Assembly: GCA_963693365.1 (NCBI GenBank)
Contig: CAVNZM010000001.1
Span: 1,984,001 to 2,048,000, forward strand
Length of the DNA: 64,000 nucleotides
From: Amoebidium appalachense
Lineage: Eukaryota > Ichthyosporea
Reading direction: 5' to 3'
Below the pieces are notes generated by a model that did no database searches, had not been told where the DNA came from, and saw only the letters and a list, made by a program, of their open reading frames with translations. Of the stretch, positions 20,701 to 30,300 are shown piece by piece (position 1 is the stretch's first letter; each line of letters opens with the position of its first letter). The position numbers and the translations under genes are program-made.

Positions 20701-20992
20701 CTTGAAGTAATACAGACCGTTGTGTAGACGGAGGTTGACGAGATGACGGCCGGTGAGTCGGTCGAAGAGGAATGACGGAGTGGAGGCATCGTTCAAATCA
20801 CCCTTGATGTATTCGGCAGCAGCTTGGGATGTTGAAATGAGGAAGGCTTGGCCAGACGGGGTGTAGTAGGCTTCAATGGTTAGGGTGGTAGTGCCATGGT
20901 CCTTTTGGTGGTGGTGTTGATGACGATATGGCCGGTGTGAGTGGCCAAGACGGGGGTGCCATTGAAGGCAGCAACGGGAGTCGGTGTCGGAA
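17768..20992 (-). pseudogene. CopA-2 integrase, reverse transcriptase and RNase H (frameshifted)
   Basis: The upstream frame (down to 19261) holds the integrase: WHHRLGHRAM with CxxC, WHWDFFEPTT, HFDSGSEFTS, then NGYVERRMRF. The downstream frame (17768-19666) holds RT with LDVSTAFLNSP and YVDD, and RNase H with TDADF, TEAEL and DNQST. The two frames overlap in the proline-rich linker, where homopolymer G runs (near 19449-19457 and 19602-19619) change length relative to CopA-3. Downstream of the linker the sequence is otherwise open. Gag and protease are missing beyond 20992. Confidence 0.9.
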
Positions 20993-21926
20993 TGTTGTAA
21001 TACGTAGTATTTACATATTGTAAGATCTTCTCAGTTCGTGTTATGTTTTCATTCATTTACTTAGTGAAAAAGATGTGCTCCTTGTACGTAAACTATGACA
21101 TCGATCTCCAGTGTATTTGAGTACTTGTAATCGTGTTGTCTCGGCTATATTCGTGTGTTTAGATATCGATTACAGCAACTGATTATAGGTACACGAGTCT
21201 ACCCAGTGAGGGAGAAACGTGTACATGTTATGTGTACATGAATATCTTCGGTTATAACTGTGTTTTGCTGTTCGTGTTTTCTGTCCTGCTTTCTTTTCTT
21301 TTTCCTCTTTCTTCTTCTTTCTTTTCTCTTTCTTTCTTCTCTTGTTTCCTTTCACATAATTATATTTCTCTCTCACTAATATACGTTGAGTAGATTTATA
21401 TTACTCGTTATGTTTTGATTGGTAGAAAAACACTTAGGTTACACTTTAGCTTGTCAGGTATGATTCATAGCTTAGTCAACCACTTTTGTTTTGTGTGTTG
21501 CCGTACTATATCCAATCAGTGGACTTAGTCAGAAAATGTCTGAGTCTTTGTAGCCGATGATAGGTTAGAAACACCACCTCTTTCCTCGTTACTCTTCACC
21601 TCTTTTCTTTCTTATAGCTGTGACCTATGGTGTGTGTTCCCGCGTCTCCGGATCTATCCGGGAAATAATCAGTTAATTATGATTGGTTATTTTAGACATA
21701 GATCTGATTTCCGACTGGTCGGAAATCATGTATGGATTTAACTTAAGGGAATTTCAGGTATTTATTAGCGATCAAAATAAATTGAGTTCAGTCGTGTCTA
21801 AACATTGATGTCTGTTGTGTACACTGCTCCGATCGTTCCGTGTTTTGTTGTTGTGTGTGTCTGTGGTGTTTTCACACTCCACCACTGTGTCTCTGCTTAC
21901 ATCCTAAATACTTATAGAATTTAACA
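20993..21926 (+). mobile_element. CopA subtype-2 LTR in plus orientation, followed by a primer site
   Basis: 934 bp with both terminal motifs (TGTTGTAATACG and GAATTTAACA), inverted relative to the surrounding provirus. It is directly followed by GGTTATGGGCCCAG, so it behaves as the 5' LTR of a second, related element. Confidence 0.9.
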
Positions 21927-21940
21927 GGTTATGGGCCCAG
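21927..21940 (+). promoter_or_regulatory. Primer-binding site matching the initiator-tRNA anticodon region
   Basis: GGTTATGGGCCCAG is complementary to the anticodon stem-loop of eukaryotic initiator tRNA-Met (CTGGGCCCATAACC). Drosophila copia is known to prime from a half-tRNA of this kind. The site begins at the first base after the LTR. Confidence 0.8.
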
Positions 21941-22962
21941 ATGTACGCTCCCTACACACACCTAGACCTAGCGATCGTTAAATTCCTGGTACACATCATA
22001 GCTGTGGTGAGCTCCTCATGCATCTTGGTGCTGAGGCTGTGTACATCCATCCCCGGCGTCCGTCCGTAAGCGGTCCCACGTGACTCCTCTTGACAAGATC
22101 TGACTCATCTTGACAAGAGCTTTTGCCACGCCTTGACACCCGTGACATCCTCGCAAGTTCAAATTCCAGCTTGCACTCCTTCCAGCTCCGTCCTGGTTTC
22201 TCTCCGTCACGCCAAACCGTCCTCCACCCTTGGTTCTGCAATCGCGCTCCAAGTTCCTTGACACTTCACCGACGTGGTCTCAACCGCGCCGCCCTGTCTA
22301 CCCAGGCCTGAGGATCCTGCATCGAAACCCCATTCCATCCGATTTCGAACCCCGTCGACCCGCATTCGAATATAATTTCACACCCCGTCTGCGTTCCAAT
22401 CGAAGATAATTTGACACCCCGTCTCGATCCGACTTGACCATCATCCATCAAGTCCATCTGAAGTATCCAAATTCGGTACTTCTTTCCAGTCTACCGTGTT
22501 CCACCCCGTCCAAGCCCTTTGTGCTTCCCTCCTCCCTAGGAGTCCCGACCCTGAGTCCCTCCAGAACCGTTTACCGTGTCCAACCCGCTTCCTTCCAGGA
22601 TTTCCAACCCTGTTTTCGGCCATGTCTCCCCTTACCGTGCCGTCACTGTCAATGGCCCCCTCACATTCCATTGATCTGCCCTGCATTCCGGCAGCAGTTT
22701 CCCCCCATCACGTGGCCAACCTCGTCGAGATGCCAGCTACCACCAGCTCTGCACGGGCAACAGCTACCCCTGCAGCTGTTTCCCCCCCATTACCACCCGA
22801 CCCCGGCCAGCAAGACACGTGCTGCCAGGTCCGGCCGTTCCCATCCACGTTTCTAGCCAGCCTACCGTGCTGCCTGCCCGCGTTTCCGAAACCCCCTGCC
22901 CCCGACCCAGTTAGTACCAGTTAGTGGAATGATTACTACCTACTTTACCACCATCATTATTT
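21941..22962 (+). other. Foreign internal segment with a proline-rich ORF, function unknown
   Basis: The first 60 bp resemble the CopA 5' leader (CTCCCTACACACACCTAGACCTAGCG), so it descends from a CopA relative. The rest has no match to CopA gag. It contains repeated CACCCCGTC and TCGAA-like motifs around 22330-22430 and overlapping Pro/Ser-rich frames (22434-22856 and 22496-22924). I see no CCHC, protease or RT motif. It may be the body of a non-autonomous element or captured sequence. The ORFs may be an accident of C-rich composition. Confidence 0.5.
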
Positions 22963-23063
22963 CATGGTGATTTTGTTTACGCCAGTTTTGTTTGGATCCA
23001 TGATTGAAAAACGAGCGCGAGTTCTAGATGTGTGTAGGGAGCGTGCAAAAGGGCTGCATAACC
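22963..23063 (-). pseudogene. CopA-2 leader and first gag codons
   Basis: On the minus strand, next to the 5' LTR, come the primer site GGTTATGCAGCCC (23051-23063), the leader, and the gag start MDPNKTGVNKI, as in CopA-3. After about a dozen codons the reading joins the foreign segment at CATGGTG. Confidence 0.85.
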
Positions 23064-23998
23064 TGTTAAATTCTATAAGTATTTAGGATGTAAGCAGAGA
23101 CACAGTGGTGCAGTGTGAAAACACCACAGACACACACAACAACAAAACACGGAACGATCGGAGCAGTGTACACAACAGACATCAATGTTTAGACACGACT
23201 GAACTCAATTTATTTTGATCGCTAATAAATACCTGAAATTCCCTTAAGTTAAATCCATACATGATTTCCGACCAGTCGGAAATCAGATCTATGTCTAAAA
23301 TAACCAATCATAATTAACTGATTATTTCCCGGATAGATCCGGAGACGCGGGAACACACACCATAGGTCACAGCTATAAGAAAGAAAAGAGGTGAAGAGTA
23401 ACGAGGAAAGAGGTGGTGTTTCTAACCTATCATCGGCTACAAAGACTCAGACATTTTCTGACTAAGTCCACTGATTGGATATAGTACGGCAACACACAAA
23501 ACAAAAGTGGTTGACTAAGCTATGAATCATACCTGACAAGCTAAAGTGTAACCTAAGTGTTTTTCTACCAATCAAAACATAACGAGTAATATAAATCTAC
23601 TCAACGTATATTAGTGAGAGAGAAATATAATTAAATGAAAGGAAACAAGAGAAGAAAGAAAGAGAAAAGAAAAGACGAAGAAAGAGGAAAAAGAAAAGAA
23701 AGCAGGACAGAAAACACGAACAGCAAAACACAGTTATAACCGAAGATATTCATGTACACATAACATGTACACGTGTCTCCCTCACTGGGTAGACTCGTGT
23801 ACCTATAATCAGTTGCTGTAATCGATATCTAAACACACGAATATAGCCGACACAACACGATTACAAGTACTCAAATACACTGGAGATCGATGTCATAATT
23901 TACGTACAAGGAGCACATCTTTTTCATTAAGTAAATGAATGAAAACATAACACGAACTGAGAAGATCTTACAATATGAAAATACTACGTATTATAACA
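23064..23998 (-). mobile_element. CopA-2 5' LTR
   Basis: 935 bp, subtype 2. One visible change from its partner is AATATGAAAATACT for AATATGTAAATACT near the right edge. The right flank is AGTAT. Confidence 0.92.
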
Positions 23999-24335
23999 AG
24001 TATATTCGTTGTCTTTGTTTTAGTTCAAAGTAGTTTAGTTTTAGTTGAAAATAGGGTGACTCACCAATAGACGCGAGTGAGTACATCTATAGATCGTGAT
24101 GTGCAATCCTGTCTATTAATATACGTGTTATGATTGGACACATTAGATATGTTTGGATTTCGTTTTATCGTGATGTGTCTTCACTTTGAGAGTGTCGTTT
24201 TGGATTTTGTCCTGGTGCAGAGACTAGCGATCTTGCTAGCCTTGAGATCACAATCTAACCACTGCCGATGGTTGTGATGACGCCAGTAAAGGCGTGCTGG
24301 CTTTAACCCCAGCGAGAAGAGTATGAGAAAAAGAT

Positions 24336-24407
24336 GATCCCGACGGGATTTGAACCCGCGACCCCTCTATCTCCGGTCGAGTGCTCTACCAACTGAGCTA
24401 CGAGATC
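24336..24407 (-). tRNA. tRNA-like gene in tTRIM 3' LTR
   Basis: The same 72-nt cloverleaf as in the array at 298-1326, intact in all stems, with A and B boxes and a T5 terminator downstream. Confidence 0.7.
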
Positions 24408-24486
24408 CGTTAAGATCTCGCAGGCCACCAGCCGATCATGATCTGATTCATGCGATCGGACTGGATAACGATACCATCTTCCAACA

Positions 24487-24498
24487 TCCCCACTCAGG
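24487..24498 (-). promoter_or_regulatory. tTRIM polypurine tract
   Basis: CCTGAGTGGGGA on the minus strand, directly before the 3' LTR. The last eight bases are shared by CopA, CopB and CopC at the same place. Confidence 0.8.
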
Positions 24499-24508
24499 AC
24501 GAATCGCA

Positions 24509-24533
24509 GGATCGCAACCTGTCTCCGCTACCA
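24509..24533 (-). promoter_or_regulatory. tTRIM primer-binding site (tRNA 3' end)
   Basis: It begins TGGTAGCGGAGACAGG right after the 5' LTR. Its complement has CCA, an acceptor strand, and a T-arm with loop ATCGCAA, whose A54 and A60 are typical of eukaryotic initiator tRNA. The match length (about 25 nt) is longer than usual, so the site may be a direct copy of the primer tRNA. Confidence 0.7.
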
Positions 24534-24671
24534 TTTTGGATTTTGTCCTGGTGCAGAGACTAGCGATCTTGCTAGCCTTGAGATCACAACCTAACCACTG
24601 CCGATGGTTGTGATTACGCCAGTAAAGGCGTGCTGGCTTTTACCCCAGCGAGAAGAGGATGAGAAAAAGAT

Positions 24672-24743
24672 GATCCCGACGGGATTTGAACATGCGACCC
24701 CTCTATCTCCGGTCGAGTGCTCTACCAACTGAGCTACGAGATC
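24672..24743 (-). tRNA. tRNA-like gene in tTRIM 5' LTR (T stem mutated)
   Basis: Same module as above but with CC to AT in the T stem (CATGTTCAAATCCC for CGGGTTCAAATCCC), which weakens the cloverleaf and the 5' edge of the B box. Confidence 0.6.
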
Positions 24744-25216
24744 GGTTAAGATCTCGCGGGCCACCAGCCGATCATGATCTGATTCATGCGAAGGGACTGG
24801 ATAACGATACCATCTTCCAACATGTTGACTATTAGGAAGTATATGTATTTAGATGAGTTTCTTTATAGAGACGAGTATGAATATATATGTGTATTAATAG
24901 TGACAAGTTGTATAATTTACTTAAGGTATTAAGTAAGAGTTTCTAAGCTTCAGTTGTGTCGGAAGTTGGAATGCGTATGCTCTGTTGGAATGTGTTTTTC
25001 TATCATCTGAAGGAACCGATTGACCGATGGTTCTCTTCTTTTAGTTGAGATAAGATGATAAGTGGGAAGTACAAAAAGACCCGAGAGCACAATAAAGTCA
25101 GTTGTTGTTGAAATCTTTCAAGTGTCGTGAACAACTCCGATTGCCCTCTCTTTATTGTGTTGGTCGTGTTTTACACCTCTGTGCACTCTGCTCCCTTAGA
25201 CCCGTACAAAACAACA

Positions 25217-25673
25217 GGTTAAAGGCCCGTTTTTGCACGCTCTCGCAACACATTTTCTCGCTGCAATCGCAACTATTCAAATTTGAATACCGATCTGATC
25301 TCTCTCCCGCGCATCGTCTGACTGATTGATCACCATGTCGGAGAAGCCCGCGTACCTCAACCTCACCCCCTGGAAAGACCACGGACAAGAAGTCCGGTAA
25401 ACGTCTTACCTATTATGAGTGGGAGCCCGTCATCTTCCGGTACCTGCACACCACCATCGCGGCCAAGTTAGTCCCGTCATCAAGGCCCCCGAGTGGGTCG
25501 ATCCTTCTGACGAGAACGAGTGGCATGGCTATGACACTGAGCAGGCCTACACCGAGGCTTCCAACTTCCTTGAACAGATGTTTACTCAACTCGTCTCCAA
25601 TGATGAGCTGTATAATTCTGGTCAAATTCACGATGATGTGTCACCTGCCCACGCTTTCCACAACCTCCGTATG
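25217..25673 (+). pseudogene. CopC-2 primer site and gag fragment
   Basis: GGTTAAAGGCCCG follows the LTR (primer site). The ATG at 25335 opens MSEKPAYLNLTPWK, like CopB gag (MTDKPSYINLPIWN), but a frameshift follows within 20 codons. Later codons in shifted frames give YYEWEPVIFRYLHTTIAAK and APEWVDPSDENEWHGYD...FHNLRM, clearly homologous to CopB gag residues 30-110. At 25674 it is cut by a tTRIM LTR piece. No downstream CopC body is found in this window on this side. Confidence 0.82.
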
Positions 25674-25820
25674 TGTTGGAAGATGGTATCGTTATCCAGT
25701 CCGATCGCATGAATCAGATCATGATCGGCTGGTGGCCTGCGAGATCTTAACCGATCTCGTAGCTCAGTTGGTAGAGCACTCGACCGGAGATAGAGGGGTC
25801 GCGGGTTCAAATCTCGTCGG
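25674..25820 (+). mobile_element. Partial tTRIM LTR, plus orientation
   Basis: It starts exactly at the tTRIM LTR end TGTTGGAAGATGG and runs to the T arm of the tRNA-like gene, after which the match ends. The tRNA-like stretch is 25753-25824, with changed T-stem and acceptor bases. It is a third, independent tTRIM locus and confirms the left LTR boundary. Confidence 0.8.
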
Positions 25821-25824
25821 GTGC

Positions 25825-26494
25825 ATCTGTCGTATCCTATCGTGTATGTATTAGAGACGCGGCACTCTACTAAGTGTACACACACAGAAAGGAACGAACG
25901 TGTACGGAAAAACGGTAAAGTTTATTCAGACCAGGCTCCGACGGGCAAAACTTAGATCCGTACGGAATGAGGCTAAGTCACAACTGAGGCCATCAAGGCC
26001 GCGCCCTCAAAGATCATCATCACCTGCCCCCCCTACGATGCCACATTCCATACATTCCGATCTACTTTATCATGCGCCTGCACGAGCTAAGTCGATCTGC
26101 TCAAACTTAATATATTTATCCATGTCTCACCCATCGCCCTTCCCCTAGTGGCACCGCAGAGTCTAAATCTACATTTCATACTATCCTCCCCCCCCCCTCC
26201 CTCCCCCCTTTCCTCTACATCGAAGTATATAAATACGTTTGGCAACATATACTATCAAAACTTGCCAATATTTACAAAAGGGCTTCTGCCCGAACATATC
26301 ACATTCCTAAGTCCTCCTACGATCTATCATACACACTAATTAGAATTCTATTGGTCGGCTGCTCCAGCTGACGTAGTCCTGCCCTGCGCCGGCAGAGGCA
26401 AGATGCACACAGCCAGGCACGCAGCTGTACAGCTATCTTGAGGCCCCGGACTTGATCTTGATGATCTGTGGACCCGGGCCACCCCCCCCCCCCC
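25825..26494. other. Unassigned 670 bp before CopB-1
   Basis: No domain or repeat from elsewhere in the window is recognised. It holds a C-rich tract near 26187-26215 and a TATATAAATA near 26227. It may be an LTR of a family not otherwise present, but I cannot define ends. Confidence 0.4.
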
Positions 26495-27260
26495 TGTCAT
26501 CTTCACTTGATTCACGGCAAGACTTAGAAGTTGAGTTTTGTATTTGTTTATTAGTTTGTTGTAGTTTGTTTCCTTTTCCTTCCTTCCTTTCTTTCTTTCT
26601 TTTCTTTCTGTTTCCGTGTACACCGATATCTTAGATCTGTGTACGTATCGACATACTTAGCTCGCGCACACGTATTGTCGTTTGTGTCAAAATCTATATA
26701 TGTCATCCAATCAAATCTCGTTTGTATTTTCCCAAATATAGTAACTTACATTCCTTTCTCATTCCTTTCTCACGACGTAGCATTGTGCTATGTTCTCCAA
26801 CTATTAGGAATAATTATGTTTAGACGTGTTATGATAAGAACATGTATAATTGTATGTTATGAATTAATAGTTACATAAGTGGTTTCTTTTTGTTAAATGT
26901 TTCCGTGCTTTTACTAGAAGTTTCTTTCATTAGAGGATTGACTCTTTCATATTCTATGTATCGACAGACATTTTGATCGATATATTTTACACTCATAGTT
27001 TTCGTCCTTTTGATTGGAAAATAGAGATTTCGTTCTTTTGATTGGTTTATCGTTTTCACATTCCCAAGCATAAAAGGGACTTGGACAAGTATAAAAGGGA
27101 CTTCATCTTGGAATAAATCTTAAGCAGTCGTATTCACTTCCTATGGTTCCAGAAATCGTTCCACCTCTCCGGTTGTGTTTCTCCCGTGTGTCTCTGTGTT
27201 GTGTATAACATAACACCCATCTGTGCTCTCTGCTTCTCCGTTTACCCACACAAAATAACA
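26495..27260 (+). mobile_element. CopB-1 5' LTR
   Basis: 766 bp, TGTCATCTTCACTTGATTC...CACAAAATAACA, followed by GGTTTACGACCCC (primer site, 27261-27273). Near its 3' part are a TATA-like GTATAAAAGGG (twice, through a short duplication around 27068-27103) and AATAAA. Confidence 0.9.
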
Positions 27261-27335
27261 GGTTTACGACCCCTTTGCACGCTAACACACAATCTCGTTA
27301 CAACCGCGAAATTCCTCAGTCTTACTGCTTCAATC

Positions 27336-30300
27336 ATGACTGACAAACCGTCGTATGTCAACCTTCCAATATGGAATCCGTCCGAGAAAAGAGACGAGAA
27401 ACGTCTTAATTATTTCGAGTGGGAGCCACTCATTCACCGGTTCATTAGAACAACCATTGCCGAGAAATTCGTTGACGCTATCAAGAGGCCACAGTGGGTT
27501 GACGGCTCCGACGCCAACCAGTGGCTAGGCTACGTCACCAAGGACTCCTACAAGAAAGCTTCCGACGTCCTCGACCAGATCCTCAACCAGTCCGTCCACC
27601 CGACCGAGCTCTACGACTCCGGCCGGATGCAAGACGGTGTCCACGGTGGAGAAGTCTTCCACAACCTACGTATGGCGTATGTAGCAGAGAAGGAGGCCCG
27701 AGTCACCCAGATCCAAGTCACCTTCGAGGAGCTTGAACTACGAGACTACCCCAACGTCACAGCATACCTCACCCGTCTCCAACGTCTGGCTACGACACTT
27801 GCCTGCCTCGACGAGCCCGTCCAGCACAAGGATGTCGTACGTAAGTTCTTCCTTCACCTCCGGAAGAACACGGCCCTGGTCTGCTCCGACATTGAACGTC
27901 TCTGCTCCGACTACTGGATGAACAACAAGGCCTACCCGTCCTTCAACCAGCTCATCAGTGACATCCGAGGAGCTGAAATCCGTGCCGGCCTCATCGACGC
28001 AGGCACAGGTGCAACCGTCAACAACCGTCCCCTCCGTGCACTCCAGAGCAGAGTGCTTCCCCCCGGTGACCTCCGTAACCGTATCCCTCGACGTGAGCAT
28101 ACACCTCACCGTTCCCCGTCCCATTCCCGTGATCCTCGTCCTTCCTCCAAGTTACCCGGCCCCCGTTCAACTTCCCCTTACCACCGTGGTAACAGGGACA
28201 ACCGTAACCGACAGCACAACACCAAGAAGGTGGAGTGTTCCTACTGCCATGAGCCCCACCACATCACAGCATGCTCGGAGCCTGGCTGTGCTGTTGCTCG
28301 TCGTGCCAAGCAGGAGAAAGGCAACAAGAGTGTGCAATTTGCACTCATCTCCTCCACCGGCACACCCGACCGTGACGACCCCGTCTGGGACAGTGCCTGT
28401 AATGCACACATCTGCCCCATCAAGGAGTATTTCTCCTCCCTTACCCCGTGTCCTCCCACCCCCATTCACGGCCTCGGCACCGTCAATGCCACACACCGTG
28501 GCATCATCAACTTGACACTGCACTACAACGGCCACCCAACCCCGTGCAGCATCAATGCTTACTACGTACCCGAGTCACCGTCTTTCCTCGTGTCTACCTC
28601 CATGGCCTCAACTGCTGGCCTCCTGGGTCATTGTGACGGTACAGACAACCACCCGTCGTTCCTCTACAGCCGTAATGGTGACATCATTTCAGATCTCACC
28701 CCCCTCAACGGTCTCTACTACATCACTGACTATCATGTGATTGAGACTCCTAAACACCCGTGGGTCCAAGCCTACACAGCAAGGACTCAACCAACCGACG
28801 ACCTCACCCTTTGGCACAACCGTCTTGGCCACCGTGAACTATCCACCGTCACCAGGATGGCCAAGGATGAGCTTGTCATCGGCATGCCCCCCTCCCTCAA
28901 GTCACCCGACAACAGTGACTGCTTCGGCTGCATGTCTGGCAAGACCACCAAGGCTCCTTTTCCCGGCACCCGTTCCAAGTTCACCATTCCCGGTGCTAAG
29001 TGGCACCTGGACTTCTTCGAAGCTCCCTGTGCTTCCTACGGAGGCTACAAGGTTGCTCTGGTGTGTGTTTGTGATGCCACCGGTTACACCACCGTGTTCC
29101 CCCTCTACAACCGTGGTGAAACCCTCAGCTACATTCAGTCTCTTGTTGAAACCATTGAACGTCAGACACCTGAGATCGTCACCCATCTTCGGTTTGACTC
29201 CGGCTCTGAGTTCACCTCCAGGGACACCGAGGCCTACTCCAAGCAGAAAGGCATCATCATGGAGTTTGCCCCCGTCGACACACCACAGCACAACGGTGTT
29301 GTTGAACGGAAGATGAGAGAACTGCAAGAGACAGTCTGTTGCTTCCTCCATGCCGACAAGGACCAACCTCTCTCTCCCAAGTTGTGGGTTGCTGCTCTCA
29401 AGCATGCTGGCTACATCATCAACGTTACACCGTCATCTGCTGCCAACGGCAACACTCCCTTCGAGGCCTTCCACGGCTTCAAACCCGACGTGTCCCAGCT
29501 CCACGTGTTCGGCTCCCCTGCCTATGTGCATGTTCCCCGATCCAAGAGGAACAAGCTGGCATCAACCGTCAGAGTCGGCACCTACGTCGGCTGGGATCTG
29601 CCCTCCAAGGCACACAAGATCCTCGACCGTGCCAGCAACCAAGTCAAGATATGCCGTGGTGTGATCTTCGACGAGTCAAAATTCACGAGCAGCACCAATC
29701 AGGTCCCCGATCCCCCCAAACCCGATCTGCCGACATTGGACCCCCCCTCCGACGACGACGATGAAACTCCGTCTGTGGTCATCTCCCAACCGTCCTGGCA
29801 CAACCAACCAGCCCCGGTTGAACCCGTGCCTCCCCCGAGCCCCCCCCCCCCCCACTGGCCAACAACCCTTGCTGCCGGCTCTCCCCGTTGCTGTGCATCA
29901 ACCCGGCTACATGAATCCGGTTCGTCCTGGGTCCCCCACCTTCCACTCGGCCTCGAGCAGCCCTGTGGACACCAGCTCCGGTGACACCAAGATCAAGGCT
30001 CGTGGTGTTGCAAAGGGTTTCACTCAAGTCTACGGTGTTTACTACGGTGACACCTCTTCCCCCGTGGTGATGTCTTCCTCCGTCCGTGCCCTCCTTGCCA
30101 TCGGTGTGGACGGCAACCATGAGATTCATCAACTCGACGTCTCAACAGCCTTCCTCAACAGTCCTCTTCAAGAAGACATCTACATTGAGCCACCACCTGG
30201 CTTCATCACCCCCGGCAACGAGCACAAGGTCTGGAAACTTAAGAAGGCACTCTACGGCCTCAAGCAAGCTTCACTGGCCTGGTATGAGTACTTCGACAAG

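Larger units (their letters stand above)
16409..23998 (-). mobile_element. CopA-2 composite provirus with a third, inverted LTR inside
   Basis: Outer LTRs are 16409-17343 (3') and 23064-23998 (5'), both 935 bp and minus-oriented, flanked by AGTAT. From the right: 5' LTR, primer site, about 100 bp including the gag start (22963-23063), foreign segment 21927-22962, a plus-oriented CopA LTR at 20993-21926, then integrase, RT and RNase H (17768-20992) and the 3' LTR. Most of gag and the protease are replaced by the foreign block. Because the outer LTRs and the target duplication are intact, the unit either integrated as one recombinant molecule or was invaded later. Confidence 0.85.
24198..24822 (-). 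mobile_element. Complete tTRIM: 625-bp tRNA-bearing miniature LTR element
   Basis: The LTRs 24534-24822 (5') and 24198-24486 (3') are each 289 bp and differ at about ten positions. The internal region is only 47 bp (24487-24533). It holds a 25-nt site starting TGGTAGCGGAGACAGGTTG that pairs with the 3' end, CCA included, of an initiator-Met-like tRNA. After a 10-nt spacer comes the polypurine tract CCTGAGTGGGGA. Flanks are TGTCG (24193-24197) and TGTTG (24823-24827), a 5-bp duplication with one change. The target is a CopC LTR. Each LTR carries a tRNA-like gene. The organisation parallels TRIMs, and Cassandra elements whose LTRs carry 5S rRNA. Confidence 0.88.
23999..25216 (+). mobile_element. 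CopC-2 5' LTR, right part, holding a complete tTRIM
   Basis: It resumes the LTR broken at 16408: TTCGTTGTCTTTG..., the TTCACTTTGAGAGTGTCG segment (interrupted at 24198-24822), then ACTATTAGGAAGTATATG to ACAAAACAACA at 25216. With the part at 16083 it makes one LTR. It is followed by a primer site and gag, so it is a 5' LTR. Confidence 0.85.

Noticed and set aside
16409-24000. Two independent CopA insertions at 16409 and 23064
   Set aside because: AGTAT on the outer flanks and the CopC LTR continuing exactly across show one insertion site.
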